Both the position numbers and the translations under genes were made by a program. This document shows, piece after piece, positions 27,696 through 36,732 of a stretch of 64,000 nt of DNA. Source of the stretch: Stakelama sediminis (GTDB lineage: Bacteria > Pseudomonadota > Alphaproteobacteria > Sphingomonadales > Sphingomonadaceae); contig NZ_JACIJI010000001.1 in NCBI RefSeq assembly GCF_014199335.1, positions 434,001 to 498,000 of the forward strand. The letters are read 5' to 3'. How positions within the stretch are numbered: the first letter of the stretch is position 1; the number at the start of each line of letters is the position of its first letter. The notes under the pieces were generated by a model that saw only the letters and a list, made by a program, of their open reading frames with translations, made no database searches and was not told where the DNA came from.

Positions 27696-28178
27696 ATGGA
27701 GATTGTCGAAGGCGGATTGACCAACCCGGCGGTGATTGCGCTGCTGGACGAGCACGCCGCCGCCATGCTCGCCCAGTCGCCGAAGGACAGTTGCCATTTC
27801 CTCGATCTGAGCGGGTTGCAGCACCCGAACGTCACCTTCTGGACGGCATTGGAATCGGGCGAGCTACTGGGCTGCGGTGCGCTGAAACAGCTTGCGCCCG
27901 ATCATGGCGAGATCAAGTCCATGCGCACCGCCGCCATCCATCTGCGCAAGGGCGTGGCGGCGGCGCTGCTGACGCATATCCTCTCGGTCGCCCGCGCCCG
28001 CGGCTATCGCCGAGTCAGCCTTGAAACCGGCTCCGGCCCTGCCTTCGACGCCGCCCACGCGCTCTATCACCGCTTCGGCTTCACGCCCTGCGCCGCTTTC
28101 GGCAGCTATCGGGACGGCGATTCCTTCAGCCGTTTCCTGACACTGGAGTTGAAGGGCGATGGAAGGTTGAAGGATTAG
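27696..28178 (+). CDS. GNAT family N-acetyltransferase
   Basis: A 160-residue GNAT domain: LESGELLGCGALKQLAPDHGEIKSM, then RKGVAAALLTHILSVARARGYRRVSLETG (acetyl-CoA loop shifted to RKGVAAAL), and ALYHRFGFTPCAAFGSY at the C-terminus. It resembles the PapX/YsnE subgroup. I chose ATG 27696 (MEIVEGGLTNP) because GGGGGGAGG lies upstream; starts at 27630 and 27675 are possible. It is probably the third gene of the lipoprotein/M14 operon. The substrate is unknown. Confidence 0.85.
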   Translation: MEIVEGGLTNPAVIALLDEHAAAMLAQSPKDSCHFLDLSGLQHPNVTFWTALESGELLGCGALKQLAPDHGEIKSMRTAAIHLRKGVAAALLTHILSVARARGYRRVSLETGSGPAFDAAHALYHRFGFTPCAAFGSYRDGDSFSRFLTLELKGDGRLKD

Positions 28179-28240
28179 AATTGCCTTCCCCTTCAATTGC
28201 AACACTTTGTGACTGGGCGTAAGCAATCTAAAGAGGCTTT

Positions 28241-28402
28241 ATGAGCAAGAAAGTAACAGTTATCCTGATGCCATGTCTGATCGGCGGCATCATCGGTTCC
28301 GCAGGACTTGGGTGGATTCTGTCTCTTGTCGCTGCAATTGGAATTGGTTCTTTGTGGTTTCTCGCTGATGCCGCAATAGACTACAAAGCCCGCAATCGCT
28401 GA
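28241..28402 (+). CDS. Small low-GC membrane protein, hypothetical
   Basis: This open frame of 53 residues starts MSKKVTVILMPCLIGGIIGS and ends AIDYKARNR. The middle (about residues 5-43) is hydrophobic with GxxxG-like spacing, enough for one long or two short membrane segments. The charged ends suggest an integral membrane micro-protein. AAAGAGG lies eight bases before the ATG, a good ribosome binding site. Hand-counted GC is 80 of 162 bases (49%), well below the surroundings. I recognise no family. It could also be a chance frame in a low-GC patch. Confidence 0.5.
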   Translation: MSKKVTVILMPCLIGGIIGSAGLGWILSLVAAIGIGSLWFLADAAIDYKARNR

Positions 28403-28511
28403 CGGTCCATTTTCGCTTTGACCCGATCCTTCTTGCGAAGGCGCGAAAGCACGCTGGATAACACTCTAATTCTTTTGAAGATTGAGGAAGCCGGATCGCC
28501 AATCTTCCCCA

Positions 28512-29336
28512 TCAAAACACCGACCAGCCCAGTTGCAGGCCCGCGCCGACATCGGGCGCGGTGGGGGTAACGCCCGCGCTGCCATAGACACCGACCTGCA
28601 GGTGCTTTCCGACACCGACGTCCAGCCGGGTGGCCACCTGTTGCTGGTCGGGAAGTTGCGGGCTGATCCCCTGCGCATAGGCATAGGATATCTGGCCTGC
28701 GACATGCTTGCCCAGCTTCGTGCTCAGCCCCGCCTGCACCGACAAGCTGTCGCGCAACGGATAGGCGTCGGGCTTGCCCGGCATGGTATAGCTGACATTG
28801 GCGAAGGGGGTGACGCCGCCGACCCGCTTCGACACCTGCGCGCCGACCGCGAAATCGGTCTTGCCGGTGCCAAGCTGTTTGCTGACCGACGCAGTGGGCA
28901 GCTTCACCTGACCATAAGCAGTAATATCGACCGCATGGACGGGCAGCACATAACCCGCCCCCAGCCGCAAATCGCCTAACCCTTCGCGATGCACGCGCTC
29001 GGTTGTGGTGGTGTTGCTCGTCGGGCTAGATAGTACCGGCAGGCCGAACAGCCCCCCTGCCCCACCGCCGCTCGCAACCACATACCCCGGCGCGTTGAGG
29101 CTGAGCCAGGGCAGTGAAGCGGTCAGGATCACGCGCCCTTTTTGCAGGCGCGCGGTGTTGACCACCGATACCAGCTCCACCTTCTGCCCGGTCTGGTAAT
29201 AGCCGCTTTGATAATCCACGCCGGTGCCGACCTGCAGATGCGCGTCGTCAGCGGACGATTGCGTCGTGCGCTGCTGCGCGAGCGCGGGAACAGCGGGAAT
29301 CAGGGTTGCGGCAAACAGGATGGGCAGGAAACGCAT
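28512..29336 (-). CDS. Outer-membrane beta-barrel protein (transporter/porin-like), hypothetical
   Basis: A signal peptide (MRFLPILFAATLIPAVPALAQ, AxA-type cleavage site near residue 20) precedes about 250 residues of alternating strands: DVGVGKHLQVGVYGSAGV, ARLQKGRVILTASLPWLS, and HAVDITAYGQVKLPTASV. The last residue is Phe, as in outer-membrane barrels. The repeat of short amphipathic strands resembles the MetA-pathway-of-phenol-degradation/transporter barrel family, but I cannot place it firmly. The 5' leader has a palindrome covering a possible ribosome binding site. It is divergent from gpmA. Confidence 0.75.
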   Translation of the reverse strand: MRFLPILFAATLIPAVPALAQQRTTQSSADDAHLQVGTGVDYQSGYYQTGQKVELVSVVNTARLQKGRVILTASLPWLSLNAPGYVVASGGGAGGLFGLPVLSSPTSNTTTTERVHREGLGDLRLGAGYVLPVHAVDITAYGQVKLPTASVSKQLGTGKTDFAVGAQVSKRVGGVTPFANVSYTMPGKPDAYPLRDSLSVQAGLSTKLGKHVAGQISYAYAQGISPQLPDQQQVATRLDVGVGKHLQVGVYGSAGVTPTAPDVGAGLQLGWSVF

Positions 29337-29340
29337 GGTC

Positions 29341-29368
29341 GGTTCAAATCCTTTTGGTCGTTTGAACC
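29341..29368 (-). promoter_or_regulatory. Inverted repeat in the 5' leader of the outer-membrane protein gene
   Basis: GGTTCAAA (29341-29348) and TTTGAACC (29361-29368) form a perfect 8-bp palindrome, four bases upstream of the start codon at 29336. On the mRNA sense the loop reads CGACCAAAAGGA, so the purine-rich AAAAGGA would sit in the loop. It may be an mRNA hairpin or a protein operator. A second inverted repeat, TAATCC...GGATTA, lies at 29392-29411. Confidence 0.5.
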
Positions 29369-29509
29369 GGCAACGAGTGCGGTCACGGATTTAATCCATC
29401 CCCAAGGATTATTTTGCTGCGAATCGGGGTGGCGGCCATGCGTTGCGCCCCTTGCCGCCCGACGCCGAAACCGGGTAGGTCGCCATCGAACGCTTTTCAG
29501 GAGATGCCC

Positions 29510-30196
29510 ATGCCCACCCTCGTCCTTGTCCGCCACGGCCAGTCGGAATGGAATCTGCAAAACCGCTTCACCGGCTGGTGGGATGTCGACCTGACCGACA
29601 AGGGCGTTGCCGAGGCGCAGGCGGCGGGCGACCTGATGGCCGAAAAGGGACTGGATTTCGACCTGACCTTTACCAGCCTTCAGACACGCGCGATCCGCAC
29701 GCTCAACATCGCGCTCTACCGCATGGGTCGGCTGTGGCTGCCGGTGGAAAAAGACTGGCGCCTGAACGAGCGGCATTATGGTGGGCTGACCGGCCTCGAC
29801 AAGGCGGAGACCGCGGCAAAGCATGGAGACGAGCAGGTGCATATCTGGCGTCGCAGCTTCGACGTGCCGCCCCCGACGATGGAAGCGGGCAGCGAGTTCG
29901 ACCTGTCGGCCGACCGCCGCTATGCCGGGATCGACATTCCGCAGACCGAGAGCCTGAAAGACACGATCGCCCGCGTCCTGCCCTATTGGGAGGGCAGAAT
30001 CGCGCCGGAGCTGAAGGCGGGCAAGCGCGTGCTGATTTCCGCGCACGGCAATTCGCTGCGCGCGCTGGTCAAGCATCTGTCGAACATTCCCGACGAAGAA
30101 ATCACCGGTCTGGAAATCCCCACGGGCCAGCCGATCGTCTATGAACTCGACGACGACCTGACCGCGAGCGACCGCTATTATCTGAACGAACACTAA
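29510..30196 (+). CDS. gpmA: 2,3-bisphosphoglycerate-dependent phosphoglycerate mutase
   Basis: This glycolytic enzyme interconverts 3- and 2-phosphoglycerate. [17 protein letters not shown] carries the phospho-His (residue 9), [14 protein letters not shown] follows near 86, and the second catalytic His is in [13 protein letters not shown](S)EWN and the RFTGWWD segment distinguish it from the cofactor-independent type. ATG 29510 follows CAGGAG with 6-base spacing; an in-frame ATG two codons earlier lacks that spacing. 228 residues. An AIM24-like gene follows 29 bp later. Confidence 0.95.
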   Translation: MPTLVLVRHGQSEWNLQNRFTGWWDVDLTDKGVAEAQAAGDLMAEKGLDFDLTFTSLQTRAIRTLNIALYRMGRLWLPVEKDWRLNERHYGGLTGLDKAETAAKHGDEQVHIWRRSFDVPPPTMEAGSEFDLSADRRYAGIDIPQTESLKDTIARVLPYWEGRIAPELKAGKRVLISAHGNSLRALVKHLSNIPDEEITGLEIPTGQPIVYELDDDLTASDRYYLNEH

Positions 30197-30225
30197 GTTT
30201 CGCCAACCCGACAGAGGATAACGCC

Positions 30226-31056
30226 ATGCAGCCCCCAAGCCCCTGGTCGCATCAGCGCAGCACGTCGAGCGCCGACGATATCGATTTCGAGATCAAGGGC
30301 CATGAGCTGCAATTTATCGAGATCGAACTCGATCCCGGCGAAAGCGCGGTCGCCGAAGCGGGCGCGATGGTGTGGAAGGATGCGCCGGTCGAGATGAACA
30401 CCGTGTTCGGCGACGGGCGTGGGCAGAGCAGCGGCTTCATGGACAAGCTGCTGGGTGCGGGCAAACGGCTTGTCACGGGCGAAAGCCTGTTCACCACCGT
30501 CTTCACCCATCGCGGATCGGGCAAGGCGCGGGTGGCGTTCGGCGCGCCGATTCCGGGTACCATCCTGCCGCTCAAACTCTCCGATCTGGGCGGCACGCTG
30601 ATCTGTCAGAAGGATGCATTTCTGTGCGCAGCGCGCGGGGTGCAAATGGGCATCTTCTTTCAGAAACGCATCCTGACTGGCCTGTTCGGCGGCGAAGGCT
30701 TCATCATGCAGCGGCTGGACGGCGAAGGCTGGGTGTTCGTGCAGATGGGCGGCACCGTCATCGAACGCGAACTGCGCGCCGGGGAAGAACTGCACGTCGA
30801 TACCGGCTGCATCGCCGCCTTTACCAGCGGGATCGATTTCGATCTGATCCGCGCGGGCGGCGTGAAAAGCATGGTGTTCGGCGGCGAAGGCGCGTTCTTT
30901 GCGCGGCTCACCGGTCCGGGCAAGGTATGGATTCAGTCGCTGCCCTTCTCCCGCCTTGCCGGACGGATGCTGGCGGCAGCAGGGCCGGTCGGTGGGCAGA
31001 ATCGCGGCGAAGGATCGGCGCTGGGGCCGCTGGGCGACCTGATCAGCGGGAACTGA
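30226..31056 (+). CDS. TIGR00266/AIM24 family protein
   Basis: 276 residues with the repetitive beta pattern of the DUF124/AIM24 family: GHELQFIEIELDPGESAVAEAGAMVWKD, then PGTILPLKLSDLGGTLICQKDAFLCAARGV. A second half is rich in Gly (TGLFGGEGFIMQRL). The double-psi/beta-helix-like fold binds no cofactor that I can see. Its biochemical role is unknown. It follows gpmA by 29 bp on the same strand. Confidence 0.88.
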   Translation: MQPPSPWSHQRSTSSADDIDFEIKGHELQFIEIELDPGESAVAEAGAMVWKDAPVEMNTVFGDGRGQSSGFMDKLLGAGKRLVTGESLFTTVFTHRGSGKARVAFGAPIPGTILPLKLSDLGGTLICQKDAFLCAARGVQMGIFFQKRILTGLFGGEGFIMQRLDGEGWVFVQMGGTVIERELRAGEELHVDTGCIAAFTSGIDFDLIRAGGVKSMVFGGEGAFFARLTGPGKVWIQSLPFSRLAGRMLAAAGPVGGQNRGEGSALGPLGDLISGN

Positions 31057-31187
31057 CGGTTTGGTTCGTGATTCGGCGCCGCTGACTCAGTACGGCACCG
31101 GCCCGTATTGCACGAAACTTCGATTGCCCTTGCCGCCCTGCGCCGCTAGGAACCGGCGCTTCCCAAGACAGCAAATGAGCGGGACGC

Positions 31188-31673
31188 ATGGCGCAAGCAC
31201 CTTTGGTCGGCATCATCATGGGCAGCACCTCCGACTGGGAGACGATGCGCCACGCCGCCGATATTTTAAAGGCGCTGAACGTCGCGCATGAGGTGAAGGT
31301 CGTATCCGCGCACCGCACGCCGCAGCGCCTCTACGACTATGCCACAAGCGCGGCCGGACGCGGGCTGAAGGTCGTGATCGCGGGCGCAGGCGGTGCCGCC
31401 CACCTGCCCGGCATGGCGGCGGCGATGACGCGCCTGCCGGTACTGGGCGTACCGGTGGAATCAAAAGCGCTGAGTGGCATGGACAGCCTGTTGTCGATCG
31501 TCCAGATGCCCGGCGGCGTGCCCGTCGGAACCCTCGCCATCGGCAAGGCGGGCGCGACCAATGCCGGGCTGATGGCCGCCGCGATCCTTGCCACTGCCGA
31601 CGACGTGCTGGCCGAACGGCTCGACGCGTGGCGCGCGACCCAGACCGACAGCGTGGCGAACGATCCGCAATGA
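31188..31673 (+). CDS. purE: N5-carboxyaminoimidazole ribonucleotide mutase
   Basis: PurE converts N5-CAIR to CAIR in purine synthesis. The substrate-loop motif is [35 protein letters not shown] and [25 protein letters not shown] follow. At 161 residues it is the bacterial class I form that works with PurK. Its stop overlaps the purK start (ATGA). Confidence 0.97.
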   Translation: MAQAPLVGIIMGSTSDWETMRHAADILKALNVAHEVKVVSAHRTPQRLYDYATSAAGRGLKVVIAGAGGAAHLPGMAAAMTRLPVLGVPVESKALSGMDSLLSIVQMPGGVPVGTLAIGKAGATNAGLMAAAILATADDVLAERLDAWRATQTDSVANDPQ

Positions 31674-32740
31674 AGACGCTACCCCCCGGATCGACCATCG
31701 GCATCATCGGCGCGGGCCAGCTTGGCCGGATGCTGGGCGTCGCCGCAGCACAGCTCGGCTATCGCATCCATGTGCTTGCGCCCGCCCCCGGCCCTGCCTG
31801 CGACGTCAACAACGCGTTTACACAGGCCGCTTATGACGACCCGCAGGCACTGGCCACCTTTGCGCAGTCGGTCGATGTCGTCACCTATGAGTTTGAGAAT
31901 ATCGAGGCCGCGCCCATCGCCGCGATTGCCGATATCATGCCGGTACGCCCGTCCGCCCGCGCGCTGACCATCGCACAGAACCGGGTCGAGGAAAAAAGCT
32001 TCGTCGAAAATCTCGGCGGGCGCGCCGCCCCCTGGCGAGAGGTCAACAGCCGCACCGATCTCGACACCGCAATCGCCGAACTGGGCACACCCGCCATCCT
32101 GAAAACCGTCCGCTTCGGCTATGACGGCAAGGGGCAGGCACGGCTGCACAGCGCCGACGATGCCGATGCCGCATGGGATGCGATCAAGGGCAGTCCGGCA
32201 ATTCTGGAAGCCTTCGTCCCGTTCGAGCATGAATTTTCGATCGTGCTGGCGCGCGGCATGGACGGCGCGATGGTCAGCTATCCGCCGCCGCACAACGAGC
32301 ATAAGGACGGCATCCTTGCCCGCTCCACCGTTCCCGCCCCCGCCCCGGTCGCGGCGCAATGGACCGAAGCCGCCGCACTGGCGGGCCGGGTGGCCGATGC
32401 GCTCGATTATGTCGGCGTGCTGACGCTGGAATTCTTTGCCGGTAAAGACGGCCCCGTTTTCAACGAAATGGCACCGCGCGTGCACAATAGCGGCCACTGG
32501 ACGATTGAGGGCGCCGTCACCTCGCAGTTCGAAAATCATGTCCGCGCGATCTGCGGCCTGCCGCTGGGTGAGACCGCAGTCACGGGCAACCATGTCGAGA
32601 TGGAAAACCTGATCGGCGAGGACGCCCGCCGCTGGCCGGAACTGGTGGCCGAGGCAGAGGCGCATCTGCACCTCTATGGCAAGGGTGAGATCCGCCCCGG
32701 CCGCAAGATGGGCCATGTGACGCGCGTCCGGCGCGACTGA
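31670..32740 (+). CDS. purK: N5-carboxyaminoimidazole ribonucleotide synthase
   Basis: This ATP-grasp enzyme makes N5-CAIR from AIR, bicarbonate and [22 protein letters not shown] is the N-terminal motif. The ATP-grasp part includes [18 protein letters not shown] and [26 protein letters not shown], with the metal-binding Glu and Asn. ATG 31670 is coupled to purE by a four-base overlap; 356 residues. A hairpin at 32761-32786 follows. Confidence 0.97.
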   Translation: MKTLPPGSTIGIIGAGQLGRMLGVAAAQLGYRIHVLAPAPGPACDVNNAFTQAAYDDPQALATFAQSVDVVTYEFENIEAAPIAAIADIMPVRPSARALTIAQNRVEEKSFVENLGGRAAPWREVNSRTDLDTAIAELGTPAILKTVRFGYDGKGQARLHSADDADAAWDAIKGSPAILEAFVPFEHEFSIVLARGMDGAMVSYPPPHNEHKDGILARSTVPAPAPVAAQWTEAAALAGRVADALDYVGVLTLEFFAGKDGPVFNEMAPRVHNSGHWTIEGAVTSQFENHVRAICGLPLGETAVTGNHVEMENLIGEDARRWPELVAEAEAHLHLYGKGEIRPGRKMGHVTRVRRD

Positions 32741-32760
32741 CCGGAATTTTCACACAAAAA

Positions 32761-32786
32761 AGCCCGCCACCATAGGGTAGCGGGCT
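32761..32786. terminator. Bidirectional hairpin between purK and a convergent hypothetical gene
   Basis: AGCCCGCCACC (32761-32771) pairs with GGTAGCGGGCT (32776-32786), with one mismatch. On the minus strand the stem is followed by a run of T residues (A6 on the + strand at 32756-32761), so it is a good Rho-independent terminator for the minus-strand gene and a weaker one for purK. Confidence 0.8.
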
Positions 32787-32807
32787 CTTGTCTCGAACTG
32801 ACGGAAA

Positions 32808-33110
32808 TCAGGCCTTGCGCGTGCCCGTCATCGGAAAGCTGCCGAACGCACCGGCGGTGACCGAACCGTTCATCGCGTCACCGTCGACCGTCGCGGTGCA
32901 GTCGAGCGTCATCGGCATCGGTACCGAAATATTGAGCTTCCAGGTCAGCGTTTCGCCGTCCACCTTGCCGTCCTTCACCTCGGCGCTGCCCATTGCGCCG
33001 GTATAGGTGCCGGTGAAGCTGTCGCCCGAACTATCGATGGTCAGCACCGCCTGCTGATCGCCCATCGGCGATTTCGTTACCGTGTCCCAGCTTCCGTCCA
33101 CATTCGCCAT
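32808..33110 (-). CDS. Conserved hypothetical small beta-rich protein
   Basis: The 100-residue product is made of short repeated beta strands (SWDTVTKSPMGDQQAVLTI, GDSFTGTYTGAMGSAEV, DGETLTWKLNISVPMPMTL, CTATVDGDAMNGSVTAG). It has no signal peptide and no catalytic motif that I can identify. The pattern is like small single-domain lipocalin/streptavidin-type folds seen in sphingomonads. GGAGAGACGATC precedes the ATG. It ends at a strong terminator shared with purK. Function unknown. Confidence 0.75.
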   Translation of the reverse strand: MANVDGSWDTVTKSPMGDQQAVLTIDSSGDSFTGTYTGAMGSAEVKDGKVDGETLTWKLNISVPMPMTLDCTATVDGDAMNGSVTAGAFGSFPMTGTRKA

Positions 33111-33248
33111 GATCGTCTCTCCTTAATCGCGCGCAGATCGCGCGGAATTCCCATTCCTTCAACTCGGTAGCGCGCCGCCATCTGTCAAGCACCGAACCAG
33201 TGCCGGTTTGCGGTCAATCGCAATGCCGTAACGTCAGGGCGCTGTACT

Positions 33249-34226
33249 TTATTTTGCAGGCGGCGTTGCCAGCATGGTTTCGTCGCTGGGCAGGGATTCC
33301 CCGATCGGAACCTCGTTGGGACGGCGGATCGAGGTGAGGAGGAAAAAGATCAGGTTGCTCCCCTGCGTCAGCGCCCCGCCCGCCAGTAACAGCCCGGCCA
33401 TCGCTTCGCGTGGGCCGTCGATCGCATTGCTCATCTCCAGCCCCGCCGACAGGAACAGCAACTCCCGGTTGGGAATGAACGGCAGGCGTGCAATCACCAT
33501 CTGCATGGTCAAAAAGAACAGCCACACCTTCCATGGCTGATCAGGGATCACCACCGCCCATTGCGTCACCTGCAGCCCCATGACGATGACGGTACGCACG
33601 ACATGCAGGCCCAGTACGCTGCCTGCCACGCCCAGCGACAGGCCGATGATCTTGTTGCGGAACGCCAGCATCACCGGCAGCAGAAATGCGGCGATCAATG
33701 CGGCGGCCAGGAACCATTTCACCTCCCCGTTCAACCAGCGGGTCACCAGATCCGCCTGCCCGCTCAGGAGAAACAGGACGACCAGACCCGCCGTCACCAT
33801 TGCGGCCGCAACAGCTGACAGAATGGCATTATCCTTCAGCCCGACCAGTAGCTGCTTGGCGGGAATCGAAAGATTATGCCGCGCCCAGAGAAAGAAATAG
33901 ACCTCGCCCGAATATCCGACCAGCGCGCTGTTCAGTACGCGCTTGCGAATGAACACCGCCAGATGCCGGGCCATGGGTCGGTCGTAAATCCGCTGGAATA
34001 TCGCGGTTTCCGAAATCGGAAGCGTCAGGAACATCGCCAGAAACAGGATGTAGAACCACGGTGTCACCGGCAGCGAGTCGCTGACCTTGCGCCAGCCTAT
34101 CGCGTTCACCTTCAGCGTCATCCAGACCAGCATGGCAATCACGAAGAGCCAGCGGATGATCCTGAGAACGCGTTTACCGGTCGTGCTTTCCGTCCAGGCG
34201 CGATAGGCGCCGAGCCAGTTGGTCAA
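33249..34226 (-). CDS. Flippase-like integral membrane protein (LPG-synthase TM-type)
   Basis: 325 residues with about eight to nine membrane segments (VLRIIRWLFVIAMLVWMTL, PWFYILFLAMFLTLPISET, AAAMVTAGLVVLFLLSG, and others). The arrangement resembles the lysylphosphatidylglycerol-synthase N-terminal TM/UPF0104 flippase-like family. No synthase domain follows. Beside three glycosyltransferases on the other strand it may move or accept a lipid-linked glycan, which is inference from position. It is divergent from the first glycosyltransferase across 239 bp. Confidence 0.75.
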   Translation of the reverse strand: MTNWLGAYRAWTESTTGKRVLRIIRWLFVIAMLVWMTLKVNAIGWRKVSDSLPVTPWFYILFLAMFLTLPISETAIFQRIYDRPMARHLAVFIRKRVLNSALVGYSGEVYFFLWARHNLSIPAKQLLVGLKDNAILSAVAAAMVTAGLVVLFLLSGQADLVTRWLNGEVKWFLAAALIAAFLLPVMLAFRNKIIGLSLGVAGSVLGLHVVRTVIVMGLQVTQWAVVIPDQPWKVWLFFLTMQMVIARLPFIPNRELLFLSAGLEMSNAIDGPREAMAGLLLAGGALTQGSNLIFFLLTSIRRPNEVPIGESLPSDETMLATPPAK

Positions 34227-34465
34227 TGGTATTTCCCTTGCATGGCCGATCCCGGCACTTGCCGCTCCTCCGGTGCAACGGGCTGCATATCGGATAGCCT
34301 TACTGGACGTTCAACGATCACGGCAAAAGTGCTGGAGTGCGACATGGCCCTTGTCAACCGTGCAACCGCGCCGATAAGCAAAGCGGGACTGGCCGTGCTG
34401 ATACAGCAATATCGGGGTTCAGCCAACGATATCGTTCCTGTCTTTCATGAGCGGATAGCCCGACC

Positions 34466-35584
34466 TTGACCAAGCGCATCGCCATCTTCTTTCCTTCGCT
34501 GACCGCCGGCGGTGCGGAGAAATCCGCACTCTTTATCGGCACTATATTAGCGGAAAAAGGCTATACGGTGGATATGGTCGTCGCGCGGTGTCGCGGCGGG
34601 TTGCAGGACGATCCCTTTATCAGTGCGCACCTTGTCGATCTGCATCGCGACGACCCGATGCTCGCGCTCGACCGTTATCTGGGGTATTTACGCCGCACCC
34701 GGCCCGATCTCGTCATTTCGCTGGTCCATTCGGCCAATTTCATCTCCGGGGTCGGAATGCGGTTCTTCCCCGACATTCCGGTGATTGTCAGCGTCCATAA
34801 TACGCTGATCAAGCGCCCGAAGGACCAGTGGTGGATCCGCCGCTGGTTCGGCCACGCGCCCGAACGTTTTCTGTATCGCCGCGCGCGTTTCGTGCAGACG
34901 GTTTCCGACCAGCTTGCCGATCAGTGCGAAACCCTGTTCTCCGTCCCGCGCGAGCGGTTGTACGTCACCTATAATTCCGCTTCCGGTCCTGGCACCTCCG
35001 GCATCGACGACCCGGACGAGGCTGACCCGACGGCTGAGATCGAAGCGGCAAGTCCCTATATATTGAGTGCGGGCAGGCTGGTCGAAATCAAGGGGTTCGA
35101 CACTCTGATTGCAGCCTTTGCCCGGGCCGATATTCCGGCGAACTGGAAACTCGTCATTCTGGGCGATGGCCCATTGCGGCCAAAGCTGGAACGGCAGATC
35201 GAACGCCTCGGCATGAGCCGGCGAATCATTCTCGGCGGCTTTCGCAAAAGCCTGAACACATGGATGGACCATGCACGGGGGTTCGTCTTCGCAACGCGGG
35301 GAGAGGGCTTCGGGCTGGTCGTGCATGAAGCGCTGCTTGCGCATCTGCCGGTCGTGACCTCGCGCGTTCCCGGTGTCAGCGAACTGGTCGGGCAAGGACG
35401 GTTCGGCCGATTGGTCGAGCCTGAAGATATCGCAGGGTTTGCCAGGGCGATTGAAGATATCGCAGAAAACAGGCTGACCGCACCGGTATCGGCTGCCTTT
35501 GAAGAACATCTCGACCGCTTCACGCCGGAAGCGGTCGCCGGACGCTATCTGGAAATGGTGGAAGCCGCGATCGGCGCACCATGA
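34466..35584 (+). CDS. Glycosyltransferase family 4 protein
   Basis: A GT-B fold of 372 residues. The N-domain starts IAIFFPSLTAGGAEKSALF (donor loop GGAEK), and the C-domain has LSAGRLVEIKGFDTLIAAFA and GEGFGLVVHEALLAHLPVV, with the nucleotide-sugar-binding Glu pair. The start is TTG at 34466, immediately after CCCGACC; no ATG is available before the conserved region. The sugar and acceptor are unknown. First gene of a three-gene run for surface glycan synthesis. Confidence 0.88.
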   Translation: MTKRIAIFFPSLTAGGAEKSALFIGTILAEKGYTVDMVVARCRGGLQDDPFISAHLVDLHRDDPMLALDRYLGYLRRTRPDLVISLVHSANFISGVGMRFFPDIPVIVSVHNTLIKRPKDQWWIRRWFGHAPERFLYRRARFVQTVSDQLADQCETLFSVPRERLYVTYNSASGPGTSGIDDPDEADPTAEIEAASPYILSAGRLVEIKGFDTLIAAFARADIPANWKLVILGDGPLRPKLERQIERLGMSRRIILGGFRKSLNTWMDHARGFVFATRGEGFGLVVHEALLAHLPVVTSRVPGVSELVGQGRFGRLVEPEDIAGFARAIEDIAENRLTAPVSAAFEEHLDRFTPEAVAGRYLEMVEAAIGAP

Positions 35585-35673
35585 ACGCCTGCGGCCCTAC
35601 CGATTCAGAGATGCGGAATCAGGTAAAAACCGCTCTAGCCAGCGATGCCGACGCCTGATAGCGCGACGCTGCA

Positions 35674-36732
35674 ATGCGCATCATCTTCGTCCTGACCTGC
35701 CCCGTCTATCAGCGGATCGACGACCTGTCGGAATGGCTCGCCATGGACAATCGCAACCGCAGGATGCCCGCAATCGTGGCGACAATGGGCGCGGATGTCG
35801 AGCTATGGGCAGTCGGCCGGGAAGAACACAGCCTGATGTCCGACCTTCCCGGCATAGCCCCCTATCCCATCCGCATTTTCGCTGCGTCCGGCGGCGGCGC
35901 AAAGAGTCGCGATGCCTACAGCGACGCAATGGTTGACGCGGCACGGGGTGATCCCGCCGACCTGTTCGTGCTGATCGGTGCTACCGGCAGCGCGGGCTAT
36001 CGCCTGTACGACAAGGTGCTGAAGCCCGGGAAACGCCGGTTCGCAGTTATCCTCAACGGCGAGTATTGGAGCCGGATCGTTCCTCATGCCGCATTCCTGT
36101 TTTCCGAATCCGCGCGACAGGAACAGGTGCTTTCCCATCCCGGCTGGCGGTTCTGGAGGCGGCATATCAGCCCGCACCATATGCAGCGACTGGCCAAGGC
36201 AGTCGATACAGACCGTTTCCGGCCCGAACCCGATCTGCCGAAACAATGGGACATTATCACCATCAGCCGGTTGAACCGATGGAAGCGCTTCGATGAGATC
36301 GGCGCCCTTTCCACGACGTACCGGGTCGCGGTCATCGGCGACGGACCACAGGCATCCGCACTCGCCACCCGATATCCCCATGTCACCTGGCTGGGGCATA
36401 TTCGCCATGAGGGCGTACCGGCACTGCTCAACCGGGCACGGCTGTATTTTCATGCCGGGCGCCGCGATGATTTCCCGCTGGGGATTGCAGAGGCGATGGC
36501 CTGCGGTCTGCCGGTGGTAGCGATGGAGGGACGGATCGGCTTCGATGTCGTCCCGACGGGGTGCGGTGCACTCGTCAACGACTCGGTATATCCGGCGATG
36601 GTCGATCGCCTGCTTGCCGATGAACGGCATCGCGCGGCAATGGGCCGTTCGGCGCGCGCACATGTGCTGGAAACAAATGGGCCTGATTCCAGCATTGATG
36701 CATGCCGCACACTGGTGACACTCGCACAATGA
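35674..36732 (+). CDS. Glycosyltransferase, GT4-like
   Basis: 352 residues of GT-B type. The C-terminal half has the retaining GT4 signature RRDDFPLGIAEAMACGLPVVAMEG and DIITISRLNRWKRFDEIG. The N-half starts MRIIFVLTCPVYQRIDDLSEW and is poorly conserved, so acceptor specificity is likely unusual. It lies 89 bp after the first GT4 gene and overlaps the next GT2 gene by four bases (ATGA). Confidence 0.85.
   Translation: MRIIFVLTCPVYQRIDDLSEWLAMDNRNRRMPAIVATMGADVELWAVGREEHSLMSDLPGIAPYPIRIFAASGGGAKSRDAYSDAMVDAARGDPADLFVLIGATGSAGYRLYDKVLKPGKRRFAVILNGEYWSRIVPHAAFLFSESARQEQVLSHPGWRFWRRHISPHHMQRLAKAVDTDRFRPEPDLPKQWDIITISRLNRWKRFDEIGALSTTYRVAVIGDGPQASALATRYPHVTWLGHIRHEGVPALLNRARLYFHAGRRDDFPLGIAEAMACGLPVVAMEGRIGFDVVPTGCGALVNDSVYPAMVDRLLADERHRAAMGRSARAHVLETNGPDSSIDACRTLVTLAQ

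Noticed and set aside
29341..29368. GGTTCAAATCC, reminiscent of a tRNA T-loop
   Set aside because: No acceptor stem, anticodon arm or CCA end around it; it is better explained by the palindrome GGTTCAAA/TTTGAACC.
35581..35658. 25-residue frame between the first two glycosyltransferase genes, starting in an ATGA overlap
   Set aside because: No hydrophobic or conserved feature, and such short frames are expected by chance; not strong enough to call a gene.
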